From: Diorhabda sublineata
Lineage: Eukaryota > Arthropoda > Insecta > Coleoptera > Chrysomelidae
Direction of reading: 5' to 3'
DNA length: 64,000 nt
Assembly (NCBI RefSeq): GCF_026230105.1
Contig: NC_079481.1
Span: forward strand, 32,526,489 to 32,590,488
The number at the start of each line of letters is the position of its first letter. Within the stretch, counting starts at the first letter, position 1. The notes below the pieces were generated by a model. It ran no database searches. It was not told the origin of the DNA and was given only the letters and a program-made list of their open reading frames with translations. Of this stretch, positions 12,401-25,526 are shown piece by piece. The position numbers and the translations under genes were made by a program.

Positions 12401-15156
12401 ACATATAGGCAACACCGAAAATATTCTAAGAAATATAAATAACATTGGCAACATTGAATAAGATGCTGACGAATTCTAATTAACGTTGGCAATACCGACA
12501 AAAATACCGATGCGGTCAAAAAATAATAATAATGAGATTTTATAGAAGCAGTGCTAATAAAACAATCTTCTACAATGAAACGTGAATGTGAATGCAAAAA
12601 AATGAAACTTTTCCAAAATTTTGAGCCTTACTTTGAAGCTCTATCACTCATGAAGGATACAACTTTGTTCAGAGGTAAATTACCCCCAATCTACGCTCCC
12701 CTATACACCTCTGCTCTGTGTCTGTTCGTATACAGGAAATCCTGTATCTATAACTAAGCCGGGACAATCTGTATACATTAATAAGGCAATTTTTTTAAAC
12801 AAATAATTCACTTTATACAAAAGTTTTTGATGAAAATGAACTTAAAACCATTTCTCAGCTATTATTTTTATTAATTCAATATTATAGATAATAATAATAG
12901 ATAATTTAATGACGAACCTCCCTATTTTGTGCATGATTAACTCTTTAATATACCTAAACGCTTTTATTTTATCGAATATAGTGTCTTTATGAGAAAACTA
13001 AGCATAGACATAATATCTCGGTTCGATATCAGTGGTAATAGAATTCTGAAAGCATGAGGAATAAGTCAGATAACAATCACTTATTTAATTTATTACTTAA
13101 GAACTTTGAAATACCTCTCCAACTAATCGATAGATCAGATATGAAAACTTATATATTGTTAATTATAATGCAGAAAGGTTAGATTTCACCACTCCTGATT
13201 CGTGTATTGCTGGTCATATAAGCATATGGAAATATCGTATATTATATAATATTTATTTAAAAAATTTACAGTAATGTATACTATATGAACAATTTAGTAG
13301 AAAACATATTTTTCAGTATATCTATATCTCTCACCATATATTGTATCCACATTTATATATTATGTTATTTATATTTTTGATTGCCATCTATCAACATTTA
13401 ATCGAACTTAATCTGTAATTTTGGTTGCATACACATTTCTATTTGAAAAAATATATCATCAATCATATTGAAAGTAGACAGTATAATATTTCGAAGCGTT
13501 TTTTATTGCTCAATTAATTTAAAAAAATCGGTAATTGAGTTTCTTTCTTATTTTATTTTCTCAACTGGTACTGTTTCGAAACACCCACCGTTTAAAAGCC
13601 GTTCCTCGCTAGTGGTGTGAAATACAAAAAAAAAGTTAATTCTGTTATAATACTGTGCCTATACCCGCCACTGTAAATCACTTTATTCCTTCAGTCCTAA
13701 CGTGTTCTGCGGTATAATTGAACTTTGAGTTATTGCTCCACGCCCCGCCCACTCTTTGGTCGCGGTTTCTTTAGTTTCCACCTTCCTCCCACGATAATGG
13801 GTACTCACTCTCTTTTACTCGTTTCGATATGCTCACTTAGTGCCAAGAAAAACGATAAAAATTACTAAAATGAAAAAAAGACAAATTGGTTTCGCTGATA
13901 CTTTCCCGAGGGTAGTAATTTTAGCCACTGTCATTTTTTCTTCTTTGCAAAAGTCAAGATCACGTGCGTTTAAGTATAGACTGATAAAGAACTGCAATCA
14001 CTTGCATTATAGAAAATTTATAGATCCGTAAAAAATAAATAAAATCTATAAAATTCACAACATTAATTGAAATATTTTGACGATATTTGTAAAACTTGTA
14101 ATTAATAATTTTCCAAACAATTGGGAAATTGGGAAGTCTATTTTTCGTCCAATAATTTCGTTTTGAGCACTTATAATTTAGTTAATTATACCAAGTTATT
14201 GAATAATTTATGAAATTTTCTAAAAATTAGATTCAATATTCATATCAAAGGAATGAAAATCTGATTAGATGAATATAGAGAAAGATTCTGCAATTAGATA
14301 TCAGTTGATATCATCCATACTTTTAAATAAACATTTTCCACTTATTATAAAATCCAAATATTGACATACCCTATGGTTATTAGTGATCATTAACTCTCAT
14401 AAAACACAGTTTTTTTGGAAATTCTTATTACTAAATCTACATAATTTGAACATTTTTATTAGTAATTGTTGCGCCCTCTAGTAACGCATAGATGAAGTTT
14501 AATTAAACTACTTCAAAGAAGAGTTCTACTTAACTATACGACCATGGACGTAAATTATTTGTTGATATTCCTATAGAAGTCTCTTAACCTCTTCTGAATC
14601 GGTACTAATTTCGAACGTTGCCAAGTATATTATTAAAACTTGATAACCTTATACAAAGAAATACGATAAAAATTATATTATTTATTAAAAATGTGTTTAT
14701 TAAAAAAATTGGTGAATTTCGTTAAATATTATAAAAAGGAAATTAAATAGTACTTTCTCTCTTTGTCATAGCAAAATTTTATTATCGTCTGAGACACAAT
14801 TTCACCCAATCACTACTGTTTAGACAAGTTATATTTATCATACAATTAACCTTTTGAATAAATACTGCTTCTTTAAGAATACGGAGTATGAAGAAGTTAA
14901 ACTCTGATGCTTCAGAGAAAATATCTACAATTTAAAGAAATAATTAAATGCAGTCTGGCAACCGCTAGTTCACGTAAAGTTCATTTGCCAGGTGGCCGAT
15001 ACAGGTGAATAGAATTCATATCAGTACCTCATTTAAAGTTAGTTTTTCACAACTGTCTATTATATTTGTGCAACGAATATTGACATAAACTTGTTCCTGA
15101 TGTTATTATTATATGTATAGTGAGTTTTTATTTAGTTTAGTCCGGAATATAACAGA
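12401..15156. other. Gene-free stretch upstream of Sans
   Basis: No coding exon or RNA gene found. A GC-richer island at about 13,730-13,830 contains CACGCCCCGCCCAC, like a GC box, and could be an unrecognised promoter. A CTCF-like word lies at 14469-14483. The rest is A/T-rich. Confidence 0.35.
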
Positions 15157-18100
15157 ATGTCAACAAATAGATTTCACAAGTGAGTACCCTCATTTTTACT
15201 AATATTATATGTATACAGTGAAATTTTAATTTATATTTATAACCCATACGGTAAATATTGGATTTATTGTGTTCATTTTGGTCTATTTGTGCATTGTACT
15301 TAATTATTATGTTTGTATTTTGCTACTTTCTTTGATTAATAACTATCCATGGTCTTGTTTATATTTAATTCAATACCATGTTTATTAATATATTTCTGTT
15401 CCTGTTTTTCAATTCTTCTTCTAACTTATCTGAAGTTAACAGACTTAATATACAATTTGTAAAGTTATCTATTGTTTTATATAATAATAATATTATAATA
15501 CATTAAGAAGAAAAATATAACAACCACCACGCAATGCACAGTTAATAATTAATTGGAAAATTCATTGGACAACTTGTAGATTTTTAAAATTTTGCCAAGT
15601 GAAACAGAAAGGTAACAGTATTTGTTATCTTATCAAATAAAATTAGTTGTAGATATTTATCAATGCTTTGAATTTATTAGAAGACATGCGAATACGAAGC
15701 GAGTCGTATTTTCTTTTTCATTTTCTCTAAAAAAAATATCTTCACTCTCGGTAACTAAAGCGCGTTCTTAAAAGAAGAATGTTCTTCGTTAAACAAAATT
15801 CGACCTTCAAGAACGTGACTTAACCTTAAAACTAACCGTTATTGTATCTTACAATGTTTTTGATGAAGGAATACAAACAATGAGACACTCCAAGAAATTA
15901 ATATTTGTTCAATATTGGATATTACGATACACTAATATATGTTGTGAATGATTTCTGATTTCAATTTCATTTAATCATTATCATCAATTCATCAGACGCT
16001 ATTTATAACAATGATGTTCGTTTTCTAAATAATTTTTTCCGAGATACTAAGTTTAGAGTTTCTAAAGATACTAAATAATATTTTTTAACGCCAGTATAAC
16101 ATTAGAAATATTTATATATGTGGGAGGAACTATTTCAAAGACATTTTAATCTCTAAAACTAAATATTCATCTAGTTACTTGGATAATGTCAAAAAAAATA
16201 ATGATTTTATTCAGATTTAGGAGGTTGATATCTAAAATCAAAGAGTTATATATATGGGAAATATGATTGTAACATTGATATAATAACCTCATTACATACA
16301 GAGTGAACAAAATATTCACATTTTCATCATTTAAAATGATGTGCGTCAAATGTGATACTGTATATGAGATTTATGTTTTGGAAAACTGGCAATACTGGTG
16401 ACGCCCAGTTGATTCAAGTTTTAGGCTATATAAGAACACAGTTGAGTTACGTCAAAATGGCGGTTGTGGGGTGATGATTGATTTTCTCTTATGAACCCGT
16501 GTTTTTTAGTTTTTTTCCATTAGTGAGAGTTGTTTTGTTTATTTTTTGGTGTTAAACGGACTCCGTAAATGAGTTTTAGATCTGTAGAGTTTTTTTAGAC
16601 AGTAAATCTGTCAAGTAAATTACAAAATTTAGAACACTTGTATTCATACACGGCACACGTATTTGTTTACCCTACGGCGGCCATGTTTAAATAGGTTTCA
16701 GCTGATTTTGACATTAAAATAAACTTTCTAAACGGGACATCTAGATCAAAATTCTTTAAATACTTTATTACAGGGCCGCAAAAGACGGCATGTTAGAAGT
16801 ATTAAAAGAAACAACAAAAAGAGACTGCAACACAAGAGACGAGCAAGGTATGACACCGACATTATACGCAGCTTTTTACGGAAATTTAGACGCTTTAAGA
16901 CTATTATGCGGAAGAGGGTAAGATTATACTTTTATAATAAAAAATGAATGAATTAATAAAATTTTGTTCCTACTGCGCATCCTCAATTTCGATACATCGC
17001 CATTGTGTGAATCGGCCATTATAAACGTTTAGTTGTTTATTGATTTATCCCTTTTTATTTTATTATATTTAATAACGTATTTACCAAATTGTTCAATAAT
17101 TTCATTACAGATAAATTTATGTGTTGTTGATAAAGTCAAATGAAGCTTTCAAAACTAAATGTGCTTATTAGAAAAAAATAATCCATCACTGATAAGCAGA
17201 TTATATCAAAGTGTAATCATGATTCATTTTTTTACCTGCTTCATTTATCTATTCCGGCGACTGTATTATAATATTGATAAAATATTTAATTCAACATTCT
17301 GATTAATATAATTATCAATTAACCTCTTTTATTTTTTAGATAAAACGAATAATAATATAATTATTCTTATTTTAGCGGTAATCCCGACAAATCAGATTTA
17401 TTCGGCAACACAGCTTTACATTTGGCAGCTGCTCAAGGTCACAAACACATCGTTATATTTCTAGTCAATTTCGGAGCAAATATCTACGCCACTGATATAG
17501 ATGGAAGGACGCCGCAAGAACTCGCAGGGGTTAATGGTAGAGATGAAATTTTACGATTCATAGATGGCGTTCAAGCTAAACTGGAAGCAACAGATAAAAA
17601 AAGAGTTAAAGCTATGCAAGAAAAAGCCAAAGAGAGTGCCAAAAAGAGAGTCAAAGTAAGTAAATTTTCGTAGTAACAATTTCAGCGGCCTAAAAAAAAT
17701 TTGAATATCTAAAGTATAAGTGAAATCATTGCTCGAGCATCGGGGAAAATTTTAATCTAAACGCTGACAGTTGGTAGTAGATCTTCGGTGTTGTAAGATT
17801 CATTTTTATCGAAATCTCGCTTTTTATAAGCAATAACTGTGTAAAATATAATCAATTATTTTCATAACTATTTGAGAAGCTTTTAAAGTTAAAATTGAAA
17901 CTTTGAATTCATACATTTAAAAATTTTACAATTTCCACTTGTATTTCGTAAGTAAACAAATAATTTACATCATTTTTACGGCAACAACTAGAAAAAAAAT
18001 TACAAGGTGGCAACGGTGTAAAACAACTGTCATAACAACTACGAAAGGAATATTTTACTTTTAGTATTTTGTAATATGTTTTACAGGATATTTTATCATT

Positions 18101-19802
18101 GCGATTTAATTAATTTTAAAATTTTAAGAATTTTAATAAGCAAATGGCGAAACAAGAACACTTGAATGAGAAACAAGAAAGACGAAAATACAAAGATAAT
18201 CGACCGTCAATGATTTCAACTTTAAGATCGAAAATAATAGGAGGTTCAATGTCGAACTTATTAAATGATAATCCTACAGAAAGACGAAACACTTATAGCG
18301 CTATAATCAGTGGAGGATCTGTTGCTGGTAGAGGAAATATGAGTACAGTTCAAAGAAGAATTTTAGCTAACAAAAATAATAGATTAGGACAAGTCGACGA
18401 TGAATTTAAGGTTAGTTTTCCTTTCCATTTTTTTTTCCTATTTTAACCGATCATTTTAGGTAAGCGGAATGGAAGATGGTAAATTCACGGTAAACTCTTT
18501 AAAAGGTATTCGAAGAGATTCGGAAGTATTATACGGCGGGACCTTGGAAGGGACTAGTTTGAAAGAACGGGGGCGCTTAGATGGTATATTCAACGAAGCC
18601 GAATCTGTTAATAACGTAATAACCCCAGCTCCGGGGCGGTTATTGAGATCTGCATCGCAACCAGATTTTTTGCAAGAAATGAGAAATAACGCTGACGACA
18701 AGATGCAGGATTCTGCGAGTATTTTTATCAGACCTGGAATCGGGAGCATAGTTATAAGGTAACAAAAAAAGGATGAAAAAATAAAGTATCCACAGTACAG
18801 TTTTTAAAGTAATTCATCAATCATTTTAGTTGGTTTTTTTGTAAGCTGAGTCTCCAATATCTTATGTTTGACTGTCATTAAGGTATCATCAGTTCGTTAA
18901 ACGCAACTAATTTTTTGTTATAGAGTTTAAATCCTCGCATATTGTTTGTTGAAACTACGCTTGATGGTCTTCTGTTTCTTCTTCAGTGTTGTTACTTTCA
19001 TCTTCTGCAAGAATCGCTTCTTCAGTAGCTTCGTCATTGTCATCTATAAATTCCTCTATTTCCGAATATAAATTCACAGTTTTTAATTTGTAGGAAAAGC
19101 ATTACACAAAATACGTTTAGTAGATACGGAAATAATGAAGAAAGTTCCATTGGTTCGGGTGAAAGTTGTGGTCCGAGACATTTAACAGACGATGAATTAT
19201 CAGGTAAGATTTGAATCGATTCTGTCAGGTTTTACTTCGATTTATTCTAATCAAAACTATATGGAAATATGCTTGTGTTAAAAATTATAGCCCCCCAAAA
19301 TATTTTGTAATATCTGTGAGGTTATTTTGGGGTACTCATCTGTTTTTGGAGGACTAGGTTGCTAATTTGGTCCCTCACCCCTCTTTTTCCGCGCTTGAGA
19401 CCGGCAACAGTCCACTGCAGTCAAAAAGCTCCCAATTGGAACATGAAGTAGAATACATGGGATTGACAATGTAGAGCTGTGATATCAAAAAAGGAATATT
19501 AAGGAAGATAAAAGATTATTTTTTCATTTCTTGTTATTTTAAATGTTTCAGACACTGGTTCCAGTGAGGACGAAAACCCAAACGGAGCATTAGAAAGATT
19601 TTTAACGGCATTCGGATTAAGGGAATACCTTCCTAGATTTTTAGAAGAGAAAATTGATTTGGACACGTTAATGCTTCTTGAAGAAAGTGATATAAAGAGC
19701 CTTAATTTACCGATTGGACCTTACAGGAATTTGATAGTAGCTATCAACGAAAGGAAAGGGGCTCTCGAAAATCCTGGCGAAGTTAAAGATACGATGGTTT
19801 GA
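15157..19802 (+). CDS. Sans: USH1G/SANS-like scaffold protein (ankyrin repeats + SAM domain)
   Basis: Seven coding exons join in phase: 15157-15179, 16774-16917, 17376-17655, 18141-18410, 18460-18758, 19094-19203 and 19552-19802, giving 458 residues (human USH1G has about 460). The short first exon encodes MSTNRFHK, the residues that lead into AAKDG in this family. Residues 8-120 form about three ankyrin repeats (DEQGMTPTLYAA, FGNTALHLAAAQGH, DGRTPQELAG). Residues 120-150 are a Lys/Glu-rich helix. Residues 150-375 are the polar central region. A SAM domain lies at about 384-447. The protein ends in DTMV, a class I PDZ ligand, as USH1G also ends in a PDZ ligand. Known for the family: a scaffold joining harmonin-type PDZ proteins, myosin VII and cadherins in stereocilia or microvilli. 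I infer the same complex here. The start is the first ATG of an exon that splices in the right phase. AATAAA overlaps the stop (19802), with another at 19849. Exon 1, only 23 coding bases, is the least certain part. Confidence 0.9.
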
Positions 19803-19863
19803 ATAAAAAAGAACAAATTATATGTACAGATTTTAATATATTCAATTTAATAAAATAAGTTTT

Positions 19864-20190
19864 TATCGTTCGGCGTCTCCACCCCCTCATACCTAGCTCC
19901 CGAAGATCCTCTTCGACGTCATCCAGCCATCGTCTCTCCGGTCGCCCACACAATCTCAAATATCACTGCCACTGGGCCTACGGCCTCTTCCACCACATTC
20001 CTCCTGTCATTACGGTCCAACGCTCGGAGTCTCCACTTCCTCAAACCTAGCTCTCGAAAACCCTCTTTAGTATCTTCTAGTCATTGTTTGTGCGGTCACC
20101 CATACAATCTCAAATTTACATTTAGATGACTTGGTTGCCGTTTCTTCCTCCTCCATACACTAGCGGTACTCCAGGTCGTTCGTGATACTT
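19864..20190 (-). mobile_element. LINE reverse-transcriptase tail, tandemly duplicated
   Basis: The minus strand reads the C-terminal signature of LINE ORF2 proteins twice: about 19864-19960 gives GRPERRWLDDVEEDLRELG followed by MRGWRR, and about 20020-20110 gives EDTKEGFRELGLRKWRLRA followed by DRNDRRNVVEEA. The two copies are about 155 bases apart and the second has stops. The block is distinctly GC-richer than its surroundings. It is dead and lies between the 3' ends of Sans and eIF3d. Confidence 0.65.
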
Positions 20191-20199
20191 ATAGTGTAC

Positions 20200-20923
20200 A
20201 GATGACCGGTTAAATTGACAGTCACCAGTCAAATTTAACTAAATGTATGTATTGAACAATAGCAGTTAACGAAACAGTTACATTGTCATTGCACAGAAGC
20301 ACTTTATTCATTGTCAATAGCGGTTAGTGATTTTGAGAGACTGTGGTGCCGCAAATTTCTTATAAATGTTAAATAAACTTAGATAATTCCCAATAAATGC
20401 TAAGTTGGAATCTCTGGAACGGTTGGTGATATTCACATACTGTTTACACTACAACTACACCAATGCTCAAAATTACAGTCTGACGCGCGTTTCGATAACA
20501 AAGTTATCGTCTTCAAAGACTGAAGATAAACTAAAACTTTACTTACCTAACCTTCTCACCAATAAACTATCTCCGGCGAAAATTGATTCCAGAATCTTCA
20601 CATTTATTCCTTGACTAACTAAACTGTAGAGTGGACTGTCTCAAACTGTCTTTAGACATGTAAAAAAATACTTAAAGCAACGAAATATCAATCAAATGGG
20701 GAACAAAAACATATTTTGACACCATTTGATAAAATTGACACTAGAAGATTAATCAAGTGTTGGATAGTTCACTACTTTGATGAATAAAAAAAACGACTAA
20801 CGAAATTCTGATTATTGTATATCTTGTCATAAATGGTATACAAAATCGTCAATCAGCAATCAATTTAATATAATATCGCATTCGATATACAATTGAACAC
20901 TAATTAACGAACATAATGATTTC
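20200..20923. other. Intergenic region between the 3' ends of Sans and eIF3d
   Basis: No gene found. Convergent 3' ends flank it. Confidence 0.4.
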
Positions 20924-23184
20924 TCAACGTTTGGAATTAGTGTTGTAAGAATATAAAGGAAAAGCGTTCGAATTTTCCGGTACTTCATCGTCCGATTCAG
21001 TTTCCCCGTCCGATTCGAAGGTATTATCAGGAATATCATATAAACGAATCATCGGTTTATTGGGATCCTTCATTATCAAATATTTTCCGTCTTTTTGTTT
21101 CATCACTATATCCACGATGCATCTGAAAATTTGAAATTAATCTTTTTCCAACCAAATAAATATTTATAAATACCTCAATATACCCCAAGCGTTATCCATA
21201 TTCAAATTAATCTGTGTAGCGAATTCGTGAGGTTTATACTGTTGTGTTCCCAATATGACGTGTTTGCTGTTATCTCTAACCTGAGCACGGGAAACGTAAC
21301 CGAATTTGATTTGATCGCTACCCGCTAAAAGCGCTTGCACCGTCCATTTGGCCAATTTGCAAGCGTTGTTGCGAAGTTCGTTGGCCAAAACAGCACCTCG
21401 TTGAGTATCTAGTTTCTGTCGCCATTCGACTCCATTCGCCAATTTGGAATCCCATTCGTTTAGAGCTTTGATAGTCAGGAATTGTAGCTCGCCATTGGGT
21501 GATTGAACAACGGCATCGTGTTCGCAACGAGATACCAATATCTAAAATAAAATAATCAATCATTGGTAACGTATGGTTACCTTGAAAGGCGAGCATATTT
21601 TTTTTGTTGGCCAAAATGATTCCTTGTTCCACCTTTGAGAAATAAAAATAGACTATTAAAGTGGGGATTAGCGAGAATTATTCAAATTTGTATCCTAACA
21701 GAAAGTTTACTTACAATTCCACCACCAAGATCCCATTTTCGGTATCTATAAGCTACACTTGCAATTTCCCCTTCTTCTTCTTCAGATATGAACGGATTCG
21801 GTTCATCAAATTTATAACGAGGCTCATTTGGACCAATTTTCAGTACCTACAAATATCAATTAACAATCACATAGATTATATTTAAACAATTAGAATTCTT
21901 AAGCGAATAAATCACCTGCTGGCTGAAATTGTGGTTAATAAATGTAGCTTCCAGAGCTAGATTCCTTGGTGAGTTCAAAGAATTGCCGTCATCTTGAGGA
22001 GGTTCTACCGAAGTCTCATTAACAGTAAGCAAATCAAATTCAGTATTATCTCTTTTATCGAAGAATAATTTATCGCCTACAAAAATTGATTATTACATCA
22101 AATTATTAATTAAAACTAATTCATTTTTACCGATTTTTTCAATGACAATATCCCAAGAATAGTTCGAGCGTGTACAGCACATAATAGTCGCTAAAATAGC
22201 ATCTGTAGCATAAACATTCCCCTCGGTTTTAGATAATTTTCTGATAATGGGATCATCCGTAGTAGTTACCTAAAAACAAACATTTAAAACTTATAATTTC
22301 AAATAAAATTACCATTATAAACTTACGGTGTGGAAAATTCTGTTAACACTTTGTAGAGGTTTCTCATTTTTGACATTAACTCTATCATAAGATTTATCAT
22401 AATATTCCAATTCACCGCAACATAAAATATCCTCTCCATCTTTAATACCGGGAAGAGATAACTTTCCAAGCCTAGGAAAGTCCATTTCTTCAATAGTACT
22501 CCAATCAGGTTTGACGGTGACTGAGGCATCTCTAATTTTAATTTGAGGCTATAATAAAATATAAAAATATTGGTTGAAAATTAATAAATTAATTAGTACT
22601 TACTCTACCCTGCCCCCAACGCTTAACTTGGCTCCTTTTATAGGTATCACGGGCTTTAACGCCCTTACCTAAAGCTTGCATACCGCCACTTTGAATGTTA
22701 GTTCTACCTCCTCTACCTCGTAAATTACGTTGATTACCTCTGAATCTACCTCGTTGATAGGGTGGTTTTTGAACCCTCGTGGTATCCACCAAATGGAAGG
22801 TAGTCTCATCTTCGTCGTGATAATAAGCGTATTGACTACCTGAGCCGAATTGGGAAGCGTATTTATCTATTGTTAAAAAATAATTTTAATTTGCCGGTGG
22901 ATTGGTTACTTATACACTACCATTAATTTGAGGTTATATTATAACATATGCTGTTAAGAAATTTAAAATAAGATTAACTTACTAGCGTATTTTTTATCCT
23001 GAAATGCAGCTCCTGTCCAATCACTAATTTTACCTAATCGATCTCCTTTGCTGAAAGGTTGATAGGGCATATCTTTAAATTGATCTGGAACTTCGGATGG
23101 TCCCCATCCCGTTTGATTATCTTGGATAATAGGCGCTACAAAATGTGGCGTTTCTCCTGCTGAACTATATTCAGTCATAGTCAT
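20924..23184 (-). CDS. eIF3d: Eukaryotic translation initiation factor 3 subunit D
   Basis: Eight minus-strand exons join without a frame break: 23184-22983, 22866-22604, 22548-22327, 22269-22131, 22076-21916, 21846-21715, 21541-21174 and 21122-20924. They give 561 residues, close to the usual length of about 550. The N-terminus carries the family block around QDNQTGWGPSEVPDQF and MPYQPFSKGDRLGK. Exon 2 encodes an Arg/Gly-rich RNA-binding stretch. Exons 3-8 encode the conserved core, including VSRCEHDAVV, LNEWDSKLANGVEWRQKLD, QRGAVLANEL and VILGTQQYKPHEFA. The C-terminus is acidic (ESDGETESDDEVPE), as in orthologues. In the family this subunit sits at the mRNA-entry side of eIF3 and can bind the 5' cap of selected mRNAs. 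The start is the first in-frame ATG (MTMTEYSS); a second ATG two codons on could also serve. The gap between exons 6 and 7 contains a possible extra 52-base exon, described separately. Confidence 0.95.
21581..21632 (-). other. Possible 52-base cassette (frame-shifting) exon in an eIF3d intron
   Basis: The intron between eIF3d exons 6 and 7 holds a segment bounded by a consensus acceptor (pyrimidine-rich tract, then CTCAAAG, at 21633 upwards) and a good donor (CTTTCAAG then GTAACC). It is open in the incoming frame (VEQGIILANKKNMLAF). Its length, 52, is not a multiple of three, so inclusion would shift exon 7 into a frame that stops at 21318. This may be a regulated poison exon or chance. Normal splicing from exon 6 to exon 7 restores the conserved protein perfectly. 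Confidence 0.3.
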
Positions 23185-24444
23185 TACTTTAAACAATTAA
23201 TGTATATCCAAAAATTATGTAGATATTATTATATTGAATTAAATTGACAATAAAATGTGAAAATGAAATTCTTCAACAATTGAAAGGACCACAGACAAGT
23301 GGCACTAGTGGCATATCGTAATGACATTGACACGACATAAATAAGTGTCAAGTTTATGGAAAAAGATTAATAAAAAAAGCATTATTCGTCAAACACAAGC
23401 AATATTATTAGAATTTTTTGTTAAAAATTAATATAATAATTGAAGATTTTACTCAAGATATTTTTTTTAATTTACGGTGAGAAATCGATTCTCCGGTTGT
23501 CGAATATATGGAACTCGCGATTATTCGAAACACTTTATACTCTCAGATAAAAATAATCAAATATTCCAATCTTTCAGACGAAATTGCAAAAGAAAATTAC
23601 AGATTATGTAACCATGTACAAGTAAATGTTATATCTCAATAATATTAAGTATAATATACAAAAATCTCTGTGCTTCATTCATTCGATTAATCGAATACCA
23701 ACAACAACAACTATTCACAGAAATACAAACTTAGTTGTTATTCAGTGGAAACAGCATGGCGGATTTTCGATGCAAAATATTTTCGCGGTTCATTTAAATT
23801 TACATTTCAGCCAGTTCGGATTTCGCAGTTTCCTAAATCACAATAAAAAACATCTTAAAACACGTTTATTTACAAAATAATTTTTACATAGATTTTCAAC
23901 AAAACCAAGAAAAATTAATAGACGTGATTACAATATAAATTTTGTTTGTTTTGTGTCTATTATACCTGTATTTACATCATATACTATAAAGTATAAGTAT
24001 ACTATATAAGTATATTTACTATAAAGTCATGAACAACGTAACTGTGATCTTCATAAATGGAAATAGATAGTGAAGACACTATTTAGAGCACACATCAGAA
24101 AAACTTTTGGGATAATTAAGGAAATGATTATTTATCTTGACAATTGACATTGACAGTCATGACATTTTTATTACACTGGCGTTACGATTGGTAAGTGGCA
24201 GAACTAAATTTTTGTTATTGAAATTTAGAGTGTTCGGTGGTCCGATTATTTGAGTCTCTGCTGTATATGTAAAGAAAAGCCTTTGAAATAGGCAATTCCT
24301 TCAACATTTTTTTCACTCTTAGTATCCATCCGCTACAAATCTGTTTATTCATGTATAACAATACAGAAAGGAGAAATAAAGCATAAGAATAGTAAAAATA
24401 TCCAAATTTAATAACCATTATAAAAATTTTTTTAGACATAAATA
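23185..24444. other. eIF3d upstream region
   Basis: A/T-rich, with no convincing exon. An 84-codon + strand frame at 23626-23880 has no protein-like features. The region must include the eIF3d promoter and the 3' UTR of the MADF-BESS gene. Confidence 0.4.
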
Positions 24445-25526
24445 TCAATTTGTGGAGTGATTTAATGGATCTTCACTATTGGGGAAACAGAACTTTTGCA
24501 GTACTTGTAAAAACTCGACTTTAACAGAAAGTTTTTGCTGTGGAGGAAGGTTCCTAAATGAGGGCAACAATGATAACAGAAAATATCTGTCCTCATCTAT
24601 ATCTGGATTTAGATAAAAAGATGAATCTTCAGTAATTTCACCATTTTGGGACCCCTCCCAAACTTCTAATACAGGGGATTGCGATGGGACAGTCTCATAG
24701 GATATATGCTTAGTTTTTCTTCGTTTTCGAGAACCAACAGAGGTGTCAGTATATTGAGATTCTTCACTTTCGAATTTAATTACTGCAGTATTCGACGTTT
24801 CTTCTTCTTCTTCTTCAGGTTCGTCGAGTTTTGGCGGATCACATTTATTTTCATCATCTTTTAAAAGAAAAGGCTCTAAAAATAGTAATGACCTATAATA
24901 AATATATTCTCGCTTTTTTTTAGGATTTTTCACTTCTCTTCTTAAATTTATATCTTTTCTAAAACTGTCTCTTAGATTCCTCCATCTTCTTTGAACGTGA
25001 AAAACTAAAATAAAAATGTTTAGATTAATACATTTTAGTTCTACATTTTATCACCTAATTTGACGCGCCATAGGTTTTATAGTCACATCCATTAAAGAAT
25101 ATAACTTTATACTCTGTGAGAGTAAATATAATTAAGAAAGAGATACCTATAAATATTAGCTGCATTAGAAAAAGATAGGTGAATCGAGAATAAATTGTTT
25201 ACAAAACACTAACTGCTAATAATCTTAGGGACTATTTATGCATTTGTAAATATTTAGAATACATTTTTAGTGTTGTGAAAAGATAATTACTTCAATATTT
25301 AACAAAATTTCAATTATATTAAAATAAATATTAACTTACGTTTCGAATTTCTATCAGATTCCCCATAATCGTACCATTGTGGTAATATTTCTGCACACAC
25401 GTCTAGCCAAGCCTGCTCTTTATCATCCTTGTTGCTATAATCTGGATGATGTTTGTTATACAATATTGGCCTTTTCTTTACTGCTTCAATTAAAGTTTCC
25501 GTACGACAATTTAATTCTTCGGCCAT
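24445..25526 (-). CDS. MADF-BESS domain protein (Adf-1-like DNA-binding protein)
   Basis: Two exons, 25526-25340 and 25004-24445, join in phase and give 248 residues. Residues about 9-108 are a MADF domain (a Myb/SANT-like DNA-binding fold), with the typical PILYNKHHPDYSNKDDKEQAW block, VQRRWRNLRDSF straddling the splice, and KREYIYYRSLLFLEPF at its end. An acidic run (EPEEEEEE, about 124-131) and a basic nuclear-localisation-like stretch (RKRRKTKH, about 154-161) follow. Residues about 199-234 (DEDRYFLLSLLPSFRNLPPQQK) form a BESS motif, the protein-interaction partner of MADF in insect transcription factors. The family is expanded and lineage-specific, so no orthologue name is given. The start ATG (MAEELNCR) begins the domain as usual. 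A poly(A) signal (AATAAA on the minus strand, 24344-24349) lies about 95 bases past the stop. The role is presumably sequence-specific transcription control in the nucleus; the target is unknown. Confidence 0.88.

Noticed and set aside
16569..16600. ATG just upstream of Sans exon 2 as the start codon
   Set aside because: The frame stops after nine codons and does not splice in phase; the exon at 15157 gives the family N-terminus.
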